Positions 46,104-53,724 of a stretch of DNA of 64,000 bases are shown here, piece after piece; the stretch's first letter is position 1, and each line of letters opens with the position of its first letter. Origin of the DNA: Aureibacillus halotolerans (GTDB taxonomy: Bacteria; Bacillota; Bacilli; Bacillales; DSM-28697); NCBI RefSeq assembly GCF_004363045.1, contig NZ_SNYJ01000001.1, positions 321,218-385,217 on the forward strand, in the 5' to 3' direction. Under the pieces are notes generated by a model. It was not told the DNA's origin. It saw only the letters and a program-made list of their open reading frames with translations, and did not search any database. The position numbers and the translations under genes are program-made.

Positions 46104-46233
46104 TTTAACGAGCCGCCTTTAAAGGCTGACACTTGCTGATTGAGACGATGTTACCAGCATCGTCTCTTTTTCACTGTACCCATTTGCACAGTAGAAAATG
46201 CATGTTTTGTCGTTTAATTTATATCTTATCTCT
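46038..46233 (-). ncRNA. Candidate antisense antitoxin RNA, copy 5
   Basis: TTTACG (46263-46268), 17 bp, TACGTT (46240-46245). Terminator AACCGCC/GGCGGTT (46050-46086), then TTTTCCTT. Confidence 0.6.
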
Positions 46234-46385
46234 ATATAAAACGTACCATACTACTGCTAAATCGTAAAGAGATAATTTTCTGACCATTTGATTTGAAAAC
46301 TATCTTATACAATGGTATCGCTTCGGTGGACTATTGCTTTGCTAATTGAATTTCTGTCGTATTAGAAGCTAAGCCAACACTCGCA

Positions 46386-46634
46386 TCATGAAAATGAACC
46401 CCCATACAATTTCTCATGGAGCTCCTTCAAGTGATTGTTAATGACATCCCTTATCCTGCTCTTATTGTCATTAAACCCAACCCTGAAGTATAACGACTTG
46501 AGAAAGTTTGTTACATTGAACCTCGTGCGGAAATAGGTATTCGAAAAGCCTTCTTTGGTAAATATCAACTCAAGATCATGAAAAATTTGACTGACCCATT
46601 GTACCAAAGTCTCTTCGTCTAGCTTTTTTTCCAT
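46386..46634 (-). CDS. Unrecognised small protein, possibly a gene fragment
   Basis: 82 residues, mixed helix and strand composition (VQWVSQIFHDLELIFTKEG, TRFNVTNFLKSLYFRVGFNDN). No ribosome binding site before the ATG, so it may be the tail of a decayed gene. No family recognised. Confidence 0.35.
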   Translation of the reverse strand: MEKKLDEETLVQWVSQIFHDLELIFTKEGFSNTYFRTRFNVTNFLKSLYFRVGFNDNKSRIRDVINNHLKELHEKLYGGSFS

Positions 46635-46744
46635 AACTGTCAGACCGACTTAAATCGGATGCCCTTTTGGATGGCTTAAACGACCGAGTGATGGGGGCAC
46701 TCGTTATACAACGTCCAAACTATGCAATTTATATTTCACCTATG

Positions 46745-47093
46745 AGTTGTCGCGGCGCGTCAACATGGCACGTCTCGGAATCGTCGTCACGGCGTTTAAT
46801 CCTGGGATGATGCCAGGCAAGGGCTCTTCGCTTACCCGTGATTACCCTCCGGTTATGCAGTTTTTATGGCGGCATGTACTGCCGGTTATGCGGGTATTCA
46901 TCCCGGAGTCCGTAGCACAAAGCAGTCAGGAGCCGACCTTGCTCACCTTATCTCTTATCCACAACTCAAAAATGCTACTTACTGGGACGGCCTCCGTGAA
47001 ATTCGTTCATCGGATGAATCCTATGATGTGGAACGTGCAAAGAAACTTTGGGAGTGGAGTACTGAGAGGTGGGGAATTGCAAAGGACATTTAA
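46745..47093 (+). pseudogene. C-terminal fragment of a short-chain dehydrogenase/reductase
   Basis: Frame 1 reads RRVNMARLGIVVTAFNPGMMPG, then RDYPPVMQFLWRHVLPVMRVF. After a frameshift near 46900, frame 2 reads HPGVRSTKQSGADLAHLISY and YWDGLREIRSSDESYDVERAKKLWEW to a stop. These are the tail segments of SDR proteins of the retinol-dehydrogenase-like group. The N-terminal Rossmann half is missing. Confidence 0.75.
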
Positions 47094-47149
47094 TCCTTCA
47101 TAACAAGTAGGTTGCCGTCTTTTGCTTTTTTAAAGAGCAAGAAAACTTT

Positions 47150-47290
47150 ATTTGCAATCAATGTTGTTTTTTATCTTCGAATACTTCTTTCTATACTATA
47201 AGTAAAAAATGCTCTTAAAGAGCCTCTTACCAGAGGCTCTTGATCTAATATACCGATTTTTTTCTATCTGTTCTAACCACTCTAAACCTA
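47150..47290 (+). repeat. Remnant (sixth copy) of the peptide unit, upstream half only
   Basis: CAATCAATGTTGTTTTTTAT, CTTCTTTCTATACTATAA, the perfect hairpin AAGAGCCTC/GAGGCTCTT and TATACCGATTTTTTTCTATC align with the upstream part of copy 5. The unit breaks off before the leader block, and no peptide ORF follows. Confidence 0.7.
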
Positions 47291-47361
47291 CTAGTGCCCT
47301 TTCAACTAACTTAGTTGGTCATGGTCGAAATTGAATCAACAAGGTCGATCTTTTTTTACAA

Positions 47362-47436
47362 TACCCAAAAGCGGTACCTAGTGAGACTCCAACAGCAAAG
47401 AAAACACGACGAGGTCTTTTTGAGTTGAAGATGCGC
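47362..47436. repeat. 75-bp dispersed direct repeat, copy a
   Basis: About 80% identical to 47784-47858: shared TAGTGAGACTC, GCAAAGAAAAC/GTAAAGAAAAC and GACGAGGTCTT. No coding potential. Part of the 0.9-kb gene-free stretch 47094-48015. Confidence 0.65.
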
Positions 47437-47473
47437 TAGGGTGCACGGGAATGACGACGACCGCTCCGTCAAA

Positions 47474-47582
47474 ATACTTCGCTTTCTGTGGGGCACGGCT
47501 TCAGCTTCCTCGAAAAAGCAGGCTTTTTCGAGGGGATCTTCAGCTCGCGCTGATCCCACTAGAGTCTACGTATGTTGCCTAC
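47474..47582. repeat. Bacillaceae-type intergenic hairpin element
   Basis: Begins TACTTCGCTTTCTGTGGGG and ends CCACTAGAGTCTACGTA, with an inner perfect 11-bp hairpin (CCTCGAAAAAG/CTTTTTCGAGG) and GGATC/GATCC arms. It resembles the widespread palindromic intergenic elements of Bacillus genomes that start CTTCGCTTTCC and end AGGAGTCT. Confidence 0.6.
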
Positions 47583-47783
47583 GCTGATGTTTGTTTCTGC
47601 GTACATTGTTTATTGTGGCTCGGTCTCGTATAGAGGGTAAAAAGCCGTGTGGCAACCAAATAAGGCGAGTAAGTGCACTGTTTCAAGGTAGATCACCTGG
47701 TGCCTTTTACACGAATGTTGTTTGGTAAAGGAATGAAGTGAACCATAAAAGGTCTATCTCATTTCATTCGTTCTTTACATTAA

Positions 47784-47858
47784 CCAAAAACGGTCACTAG
47801 TGAGACTCTAGTAGTAAAGAAAACATGACGAGGTCTTCTCGAGTCGATGTTGCACTTG
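47784..47858. repeat. 75-bp dispersed direct repeat, copy b
   Basis: Partner of the repeat at 47362. It is not followed by the hairpin element seen 40 bp after copy a. Confidence 0.65.
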
Positions 47859-48015
47859 TGCCCTTTAGGGTGAAAGCGAACGTATAGCCGTTTGCCTATA
47901 GAAAATGTCTTCAAAATGGGCATTTGTAAGAGAACACGCACATCTTTTTTTCTAAATAGAATAAGATCTCCATTACCTGATGGGGCACTAGCATCAAAAA
48001 CTATAGAACAAACAG

Positions 48016-48555
48016 TTACTTCCATTCATGACGCAAAACACTGAACAGCATTGAATCTCTCCAGCCATCAGAGATCAGAATGGTTTCCCGCATCTGCCCT
48101 TCTTTCTGCATGCCAACTTTCCTGAGAACACGTTCTGACCCAGTGTTGCGTGGATCACACGTCGCATAAATGCGATGCATCCCAAGGCCCTTAAAGCCAT
48201 AGTCAATAAGCAGGCGGGCAACATCGGTTGCGATGCCTTGTCCCCAATATGCGGGATGAATAATGTAGCCGATCTCTGCCGTCTGATTTGTCACACTGTG
48301 GATGTTCAACTCTCCTCCCCCAACCAATTGGTCGTTCGTTTTTAATGTAACGGCAAATCCATATCGTTTCCGCGGAAGTGCTGCAGCATCACTAATGATC
48401 TCCTGCACAAACACCTGTGACTCTGCTTCGGTGTTTGGTCCCCACGATTGATAACGGCAGACCTCTCCCCGTGAGGCATAGCTGTGAACACCTTCCCAAT
48501 CGGATTCCCTGAATTCTCTTAATGCAATTCTTTCGTTGGCGAGCAGCGCTTCCAC
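48016..48555 (-). CDS. GNAT-family N-acetyltransferase (RimJ/RimL type)
   Basis: 179 residues. RIALREFRESDWEGVHSYAS at the start, then EIGYIIHPAYWGQGIATDVARLLIDYGF (acetyl-CoA-binding A motif) and RNTGSERVLRKVGMQKEG (motif B). The GTG at 48555 lies about six bases after AAAGGGTG; the frame opens 18 codons earlier without support. Acetylates an unknown N-terminus or small molecule. Confidence 0.88.
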   Translation of the reverse strand: MEALLANERIALREFRESDWEGVHSYASRGEVCRYQSWGPNTEAESQVFVQEIISDAAALPRKRYGFAVTLKTNDQLVGGGELNIHSVTNQTAEIGYIIHPAYWGQGIATDVARLLIDYGFKGLGMHRIYATCDPRNTGSERVLRKVGMQKEGQMRETILISDGWRDSMLFSVLRHEWK

Positions 48556-48695
48556 TTTAATCACCCTTTCATCTACGGCTCTATTTCGTTCAGTATAAAT
48601 CAAACACATGATTTCTATATGTCACTATCTAAATTATTTAAACAATAAATCATTTCTGTTAATATAGATACACTACATACACTGAGGTGATGATA

Positions 48696-48764
48696 ATGAA
48701 AACAAATCCTTCTTCCATGATGAAGATGATCCAGAAACAGAGAAAAAAACGAAAGAGAGAGTGA
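48696..48764 (+). CDS. 22-residue basic leader peptide, coupled to the methyltransferase
   Basis: Starts MKTNPSSMMKMIQKQ and ends with seven mostly basic residues (RKKRKRE). GAGGTGATGATA precedes the ATG. Its TGA overlaps the GTG of the next gene as GTGA, which suggests translational coupling. Could be a regulatory upstream ORF. Confidence 0.5.
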   Translation: MKTNPSSMMKMIQKQRKKRKRE

Positions 48765-49510
48765 ATTTGTTGGCAGATGCCTATTTTGAAAACCAACGAC
48801 TTGCAGACCTTTATGATGAAATGAATTTGCCAGAGCGTCCTGATCTTGACCTGTATCTTCAGATGGCGGAGAAATTCGAGACGGATACCGTCATTGACCT
48901 TGGGTGCGGCACAGGCGCCCTTGCATGCAAACTTGCTGCCCAAGAGGTGGATGTCATCGGAGTCGATCCTGCCGCTGCCTCACTTGCTGTCGCTAAGCGT
49001 AAAACATATGCTGACAAAGTGAACTGGTTTCATGGCACGATTGACACACTCCCTGATGCACAAGCTGACCTAGTGACAATGACCGGAAATGTCGCTCAAG
49101 TCTTTGTCACTGATGAAGAGTGGATGGCAACATTAATCGCCTGCAAAAAGCAATTGCGTCCAGGCGGCAGGCTCATGTTTGAAGTTCGCAATCCTGCGAA
49201 AGAAGCATGGAAAAACTGGACACAGGAAGAAACGTTTGAGGAGCTTGATATTCCATCCATCGGAAAAGTCGAGACGTGGACAGACCTGCTTAGCATTCAG
49301 TTGCCTCTCGTTACATTTCGCCATACCTTTCGATTTCACCAGGATGACAAGATTCTTACGTCTGAGTCGACATTGAGGTTCCGAAGTAAGCATGAGGTCC
49401 TTCGTTCCCTAGAAAAGTCAGGTCTGGACGTCGAGGATATTCTCGATGCACCCGATCGACGTGGTCTGGAATACATCTTTATCGCAAGAAAGCCAAGCTT
49501 GAACGATTAG
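48761..49510 (+). CDS. Class I SAM-dependent methyltransferase
   Basis: 249 residues. Motif I VIDLGCGTGALACKLA near residue 48, acidic VDVIGVDPAA, and LRPGGRLMFEVRNP for motif III. Substrate unknown. GTG start overlapping the stop of the small upstream ORF. Divergent from the acetyltransferase and followed by a terminator. Confidence 0.87.
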   Translation: MNLLADAYFENQRLADLYDEMNLPERPDLDLYLQMAEKFETDTVIDLGCGTGALACKLAAQEVDVIGVDPAAASLAVAKRKTYADKVNWFHGTIDTLPDAQADLVTMTGNVAQVFVTDEEWMATLIACKKQLRPGGRLMFEVRNPAKEAWKNWTQEETFEELDIPSIGKVETWTDLLSIQLPLVTFRHTFRFHQDDKILTSESTLRFRSKHEVLRSLEKSGLDVEDILDAPDRRGLEYIFIARKPSLND

Positions 49511-49555
49511 ATGAGCTAAATGAGCTTCTAACGACTTATTGGAAACACAAAATGA

Positions 49556-49585
49556 AAACAGGTCTCGATCAATTGAGGCCTGTTT
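49556..49585 (+). terminator. Terminator after the methyltransferase
   Basis: AAACAGGTCTC and GAGGCCTGTTT, an 11-bp stem with one G-U pair. The T-run is short on the plus strand. Confidence 0.55.
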
Positions 49586-49639
49586 ATCAGGTGTTCATAC
49601 AGGCAGACAGTTCGCTTCGTAAAACTTTTTCACCTCATG

Positions 49640-49682
49640 CGCTTTGAACAATCACCTGCATTAGGAATTGTCGTTCAAAGCG
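49640..49682. other. Hairpin upstream of mazEF
   Basis: CGCTTTGAAC and GTTCAAAGCG, a perfect 10-bp stem extended by CAAT/ATTG. No T-run. Function unknown. Confidence 0.5.
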
Positions 49683-49746
49683 ATATCCTTCATTATTTTT
49701 CAAAATAGTTGAATAAGATGTGCTCTTATGTCAATCCTTAACATAG

Positions 49747-49792
49747 GATGTATCAACATCGTATTAACATTGTAATCAGGAGATGATATAAT
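49747..49792 (+). promoter_or_regulatory. mazEF promoter with upstream inverted repeat
   Basis: TTAACA (49764-49769), 17 bp, TATAAT (49787-49792). GATGT-ATCA-ACATC (49747-49760) lies directly upstream of the -35 and may bind MazE or MazEF for autoregulation (inference). Confidence 0.75.
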
Positions 49793-49823
49793 GAGATATC
49801 ATACAAAAGAAGGAGGAGACCCT

Positions 49824-50063
49824 ATGTCTGTCACCTTAAAGCAATGGGGAAATAGTTTAAGCATCCGCATTCCTCGCACAATTACGAACACATTGGCATT
49901 ATCTGAAGGTAGTGAACTTACCCTTGAAATAATGGACAACGCGATTGTTTTGAAACCAAAACAAAAAAAGCATACTTTGGCCGAAGCTGTGGAAATCATG
50001 AAAACCCAAAAAGCACCTGGTGCATACTTTGACGATAGTATGGAAGGAGAGGAGCTTATTTAA
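49824..50063 (+). CDS. mazE: MazE-type antitoxin
   Basis: 79 residues. AbrB/SpoVT-like DNA-binding domain (LKQWGNSLSIRIPRTITNTL, GSELTLEIMDNAIVLKPK) and an acidic C-terminal tail (AYFDDSMEGEEL) that would wrap MazF. AGGAGGAG precedes the ATG at 49824; the frame extends 11 codons upstream through the ribosome binding site. Overlaps mazF by one base (TAATG). Confidence 0.93.
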   Translation: MSVTLKQWGNSLSIRIPRTITNTLALSEGSELTLEIMDNAIVLKPKQKKHTLAEAVEIMKTQKAPGAYFDDSMEGEELI

Positions 50064-50404
50064 TGCCCTTCTCACTTGGAAGAGGAGATATTATTAAAGT
50101 TCATTTTTCGCCACAGAAAGGTTTTGAACAAAGTGGATGGCGTCCTGCCATGGTCCTTTCTCCTCTCGCCTATAATCAACTTTCGAATTTTGTCCTCCTC
50201 TGTCCCATTTCCAACACAGAGAATCAATGGTTTTATTTTGTAGACATTCCTAATAACAAGAACGTGAAGACAACCGGAAAAATTATTACAGACCAGATAA
50301 AAAGCTTTGACCTTTCAGCCAGACGTTTCCAGCATGTAGAAACATTGCCAGATGAAGTAATTATTGATGTGTTAAGCAAAGTGACAACATTGTTTGAGCA
50401 TTAG
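50063..50404 (+). CDS. mazF: MazF/PemK-type mRNA interferase toxin
   Basis: 113 residues. GRGDIIKVHFSPQKGFEQSGWRPAMVLSP is the conserved N-terminal segment with the catalytic Arg, and KIITDQIKSFDLSARR the second conserved strand. Cleaves RNA at a short sequence that cannot be read here. Translationally coupled to mazE. Closer to the E. coli-type PemK/MazF than to B. subtilis EndoA by eye. Confidence 0.93.
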   Translation: MPFSLGRGDIIKVHFSPQKGFEQSGWRPAMVLSPLAYNQLSNFVLLCPISNTENQWFYFVDIPNNKNVKTTGKIITDQIKSFDLSARRFQHVETLPDEVIIDVLSKVTTLFEH

Positions 50405-50541
50405 AATGCTGTGTGTCTTCTATCTTATCATGATGAATCTCCTTGTCCATTTAAGCGCTAAGCATAATCTTTATCTCCCAATATACATCATCCTTCGAAC
50501 GAATACACAACATAAACTTTGGTGTATGAACAGACCAGCTA

Positions 50542-50569
50542 TTGAATTTTCTTCTTTTTCAGGTAAACT
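50542..50569 (+). promoter_or_regulatory. Promoter of the DIP1984-family gene
   Basis: TTGAAT, 16 bp, TAAACT, 32 bases before the ATG. Confidence 0.55.
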
Positions 50570-50600
50570 ATTGGAAGAGAATAGAAAGGGTGATTTGTCG

Positions 50601-51056
50601 ATGAAACTAGCAGAGGCATTAATCCTGAGGTCCGATCTGCAAAAGCGGATCGATCAGATGAAAGCACGGATCCTGCGCAACACGTTAGTACAGGAAGGCG
50701 AAAAGCCAGCAGAGGAGCCGGATCAACTATTTCAAGAGCTGAAGCACATGCTTGCTGAGCTAAAGGGGTTGATTCAGGCGATACAGCGAACAAATGCAAA
50801 CATCGCCTTTGACGATAACAGAACACTTGCAGACGCGTTGGTTGAACGGGATATACTCGCGAGTGAGCGGAAAATCCTTTCAGCCGTCGTCTCTGAAGGC
50901 AGTGTCAAATACGATCGTTATAGCCGTTCGGAAGTGAAATTTCTGCCCGTCGTGGATACGGCTCAGCTGCAAAAACAAATGGATGACTTGGCAAAGTCCT
51001 ATCGTCTTCTGGACACTCGGATTCAGGAGCTTAACTGGCTGACCGAGTTGCTCTAA
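50601..51056 (+). CDS. DIP1984-family (septicolysin-like) protein
   Basis: 151 residues: MKLAEALILRSDLQKRIDQM, LFQELKHMLAELKGLIQAIQRTNA, LADALVERDIL and LDTRIQELNWLTEL are the family pattern of paired helices. Function not established. AAAGGGTG precedes the ATG at 50601; the frame is open far upstream through the mazF end but without a start signal. Confidence 0.9.
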   Translation: MKLAEALILRSDLQKRIDQMKARILRNTLVQEGEKPAEEPDQLFQELKHMLAELKGLIQAIQRTNANIAFDDNRTLADALVERDILASERKILSAVVSEGSVKYDRYSRSEVKFLPVVDTAQLQKQMDDLAKSYRLLDTRIQELNWLTELL

Positions 51057-51294
51057 CATTAATAAATTTCGTTGCAAAGCAGTCGGTAGCTAGCGATCAA
51101 TGAGGCGAGCACAAAATTCCAAACTTAAGAATACTATGAAGAGGTACGGGGTCAAGCCTCTAATGGGTATAATCCCACCTAAATGTTTTCCCCCTAATTG
51201 TTACATGAGTACCGTTATTTTTTTACCTATGATTACCACGTGCTGATCATTTTTCAATAGTGAGGGTGGGCTTTCGGGGACCCTTTGCAACGAT
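51057..51294. other. Non-coding stretch before the DUF2254 gene
   Basis: No gene. Several short inverted segments (GGGTATAATCCC, GGGGACCCTTTGC) precede a strong terminator, giving it the look of a leader RNA, but it does not match a riboswitch class I recognise. Confidence 0.4.
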
Positions 51295-51338
51295 ACCTAT
51301 AGGCTACGATGATGTTCATCTGAGCTTATAGGTTTTTT
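51295..51338 (+). terminator. Strong terminator before the DUF2254 gene
   Basis: ACCTATAGGCT and AGCTTATAGGT, an 11-bp stem with one G-U pair, then TTTTTT. It is 240 bases after DIP1984 and 63 bases before the next ATG, so it may end the former or attenuate the latter. Confidence 0.8.
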
Positions 51339-51400
51339 GTCGTGAAAAACGGGTATTGGTGTAGACACCACGTATATTCAGTAAGGGGAATTAGAACTTT

Positions 51401-52807
51401 ATGGTTTCAGCAAAAAAATTGACCAATTCAATCAAACGGTTTCGGAGCATGTCCCGACGTGAACAATGGCAGGTGCCGTTCTCCAACCTTTGGATAATGC
51501 CCTCTTTTTATGCTCTAGGTGCTACGATTTTGTTTGCTCTCACGGCTTGGGCAGAGTTTGGCATGAATGTGCATCAGTATTTCCCAGCATGGCTTACGTT
51601 GGATCAGTCACTCACACAAAGCTTGCTCAGCACGCTAACGGCGGGGCTCTTGTCGTTAACTTCCTTTACGTTCTATGGCGTTCTCACCGCTGTTACAGCA
51701 TTTGCGGCTCAATTTTCGCCGCGCATCTTGAAGAACTTTATGCTCCATCGTGTCACACAACGGACGTTAGGCATCTTTATCGGGAGTTTTCTGTTCGTTT
51801 TGTTCTCTCTCCTATCGGCTCAAAAGGAAACTACCGAAACATTTTCTTTGCTTCCATTGATGTCTGCCTTTTTCGCTGTGTTTTCGCTCGCTGCATTTGT
51901 CCTTTTTATCAATCATATTGTGAAGTGGCTGCAGATTAACAACATGACGCACTCGATGAAGGTAGAATCTGTAGCCATCATTCAGCAATCTTTACTCAAT
52001 GAAGTAGAGCCTCATCGAACGGCTGAGCCGGATAAGCTACAAATCTCCGAATTGACGGAGGAAAATGGACATGTCGTGTACGCTAAATCGTCCGGTTATT
52101 TGAAAACAATCGATTTTGAATCCCTTATTCATCAAACGAACCAGGATGATGTCGTTCTCAAGCTGCATTATCGTGTCGGTCAATATGTCTTTCGCTCGAC
52201 ACCTTTATTTACGTACTGGAAGCAAACCGAAGAACCGCTTAATAAAAACAACTACCTTGCCTATTTCCACACCGGTCGCATGCAAACGGAAGTACAAGAC
52301 ATTGAATTCAGCATAAATAAGTTTGTTGAAATTGCAATCCGTGCACTAGGAAATGATGATCCAAAAACCGCCATTGGTACAATCAAAGAAATCGGTGATT
52401 TGCTCATACATATTTCGCAGTTCACGAGTTTCACTCCTTACCTGAGCAATCAAGCAAAAGAGCTTCGCTTGATTATCAATGACTTGACGTATGATGAATA
52501 CTTGTACACAGGTCTCGCTTCCATTCGGCATTATGCTCGTGGAAATGTCGTTGTCACGCTGGCCCTTCTGAGGGTCGTCAATGCGATTGCACAAGGGGCG
52601 CATGACCGTGACCATTCTGCGATTTGGGACTTTGCCGTTTACACAGTCCATGGATTTGAGTATAAGTACATGCACCATTTAGATGAGCAAAAGTTTTGTG
52701 ACGCGCTTTATGAAATTGCCAACACGACAGATCGCCACGAGGCCTATGAGGAGTTGCTTGATTGGATTAACCAGCAGTGTCCGGGTTTTAGCGAAAAAGA
52801 GGCATGA
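51401..52807 (+). CDS. DUF2254 membrane protein
   Basis: 468 residues. Four N-terminal helices (about 30-170; SLLSTLTAGLLSLTSFTFYGVLTAVTAFAAQFSPR is the family hallmark), then a soluble domain of about 290 residues. Function unknown for the family. ATG preceded by AAGGGG with an 11-base spacing. Monocistronic. Confidence 0.9.
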   Translation: MVSAKKLTNSIKRFRSMSRREQWQVPFSNLWIMPSFYALGATILFALTAWAEFGMNVHQYFPAWLTLDQSLTQSLLSTLTAGLLSLTSFTFYGVLTAVTAFAAQFSPRILKNFMLHRVTQRTLGIFIGSFLFVLFSLLSAQKETTETFSLLPLMSAFFAVFSLAAFVLFINHIVKWLQINNMTHSMKVESVAIIQQSLLNEVEPHRTAEPDKLQISELTEENGHVVYAKSSGYLKTIDFESLIHQTNQDDVVLKLHYRVGQYVFRSTPLFTYWKQTEEPLNKNNYLAYFHTGRMQTEVQDIEFSINKFVEIAIRALGNDDPKTAIGTIKEIGDLLIHISQFTSFTPYLSNQAKELRLIINDLTYDEYLYTGLASIRHYARGNVVVTLALLRVVNAIAQGAHDRDHSAIWDFAVYTVHGFEYKYMHHLDEQKFCDALYEIANTTDRHEAYEELLDWINQQCPGFSEKEA

Positions 52808-52850
52808 TCATATCGCACACATGCTTCATGCAACCACTCACAGTAACCTT

Positions 52851-53534
52851 TCAGACGCCTGATTGACGCCAAATGACTCGTGCGGAGGAGAGATTATTTC
52901 GATAATAGGCCACATCCACACGATCGCCTTCACGCAAATGATAATCGTGAACATCACTTTCGCGGATGCGTAACGTGAGTGGACTTCCATCACTGTAACG
53001 AATAAGGTGCGTTTCTCTATCGAGGCCGATAAATGATGAGACGGAATAGCCAAGTTCATTTCTCTCCAAAATGGCTCTCGTAATTTCTGCACGGTTTGGT
53101 TGTTCCTCTGCGATCTTTTCATAGAGTGCAAACTGATGGTTTTTATGATCGTGGGGGTCCGCCAAAAACTCGACCAAATCACCATGATGTAGGCCAATCG
53201 AGCGAACCATTGATTCTGGTACAAACTGACCGATAGTGGGGAGGATCCCCCCCTTCAGCTTTCGTTCAAACCGAAAAACTGGCGGTGTTTCTTTTGAAGA
53301 CTCTTCAAACTTCCATTGGAGATCGGGAAACAAGTTTACTTCGTTTTGCGTCTTTTCTTCAGGTGCCTCACTGCTCTCCTCCACAAGGTCTGTCTCATTA
53401 GCTAACAAGGCTAATCGCTCCAACGTCTCAAAGGTCAATCGGAAATAGGCCTGTTTTTCTGCGAATCCCTTTGCATCAATTGCTTCTAAATCATGAAGCA
53501 GCTTCTTCTTAAGTTCATTAAATAACCTCTCCAT
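52851..53534 (-). CDS. Conserved hypothetical soluble protein
   Basis: 227 residues, no family recognised. Helical N-terminus (1-60), an acidic linker (ESSEAPEEKTQNE, 60-75), then a beta-rich C-terminus with RRIGLHHGDLVEF-like and HYLREGDRVDVAYY-like segments suggestive of small barrel folds. A start near 53534 is likely but its ribosome binding site is weak (GGGGGATGATG). Confidence 0.7.
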   Translation of the reverse strand: MERLFNELKKKLLHDLEAIDAKGFAEKQAYFRLTFETLERLALLANETDLVEESSEAPEEKTQNEVNLFPDLQWKFEESSKETPPVFRFERKLKGGILPTIGQFVPESMVRSIGLHHGDLVEFLADPHDHKNHQFALYEKIAEEQPNRAEITRAILERNELGYSVSSFIGLDRETHLIRYSDGSPLTLRIRESDVHDYHLREGDRVDVAYYRNNLSSARVIWRQSGV

Positions 53535-53724
53535 ATCATCATCCCCCGCTCACGCTCTTTGTTTGTACGATAGTATTCGCCAACAGTTGTCAACAACCCT
53601 ACCGTCGTTACAAAAAGACGACCAAAGTCGTAGAGGTTTAGCAAAAAAGACCAAAGGAAGATTGGAATAAGTGCATTCAGCTTTATAATTCGTTGTTGCT
53701 GCCTACTCTATTCTTTCTAGTAGA

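Larger units (their letters stand above)
42100..46290. repeat. Five-copy family of a peptide/antisense-RNA unit (copies 1-5)
   Basis: Copies begin near 42140, 42780, 43400, 44090 and 45690 and end at a shared block GTAAAGCGATAATTTTCTGA (last copy GTAAAGAGATAATTTTCTGA). Shared landmarks in order: CACGTTAT-like start, CGATATATTTTCTCTCTATT, -10 TATGAT, GCAGGTGCC, GGCTCGCT, hairpin, GGAGGTGA, peptide ORF, AGCGAGCC, GGCACCTGC, GAGACGATG hairpin, CACTGTACCC. The phosphotransferase gene lies between copies 4 and 5. Copies differ by many substitutions, so the duplications are not recent. Confidence 0.9.

Noticed and set aside
46747-47103. 118-codon plus-strand frame as an intact gene
   Set aside because: It is an SDR fragment that changes frame near 46900 and lacks the N-terminal half.
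51057-51294. M-box, yybP-ykoY, ydaO or c-di-GMP riboswitch
   Set aside because: None of the conserved cores I know for these classes could be matched.
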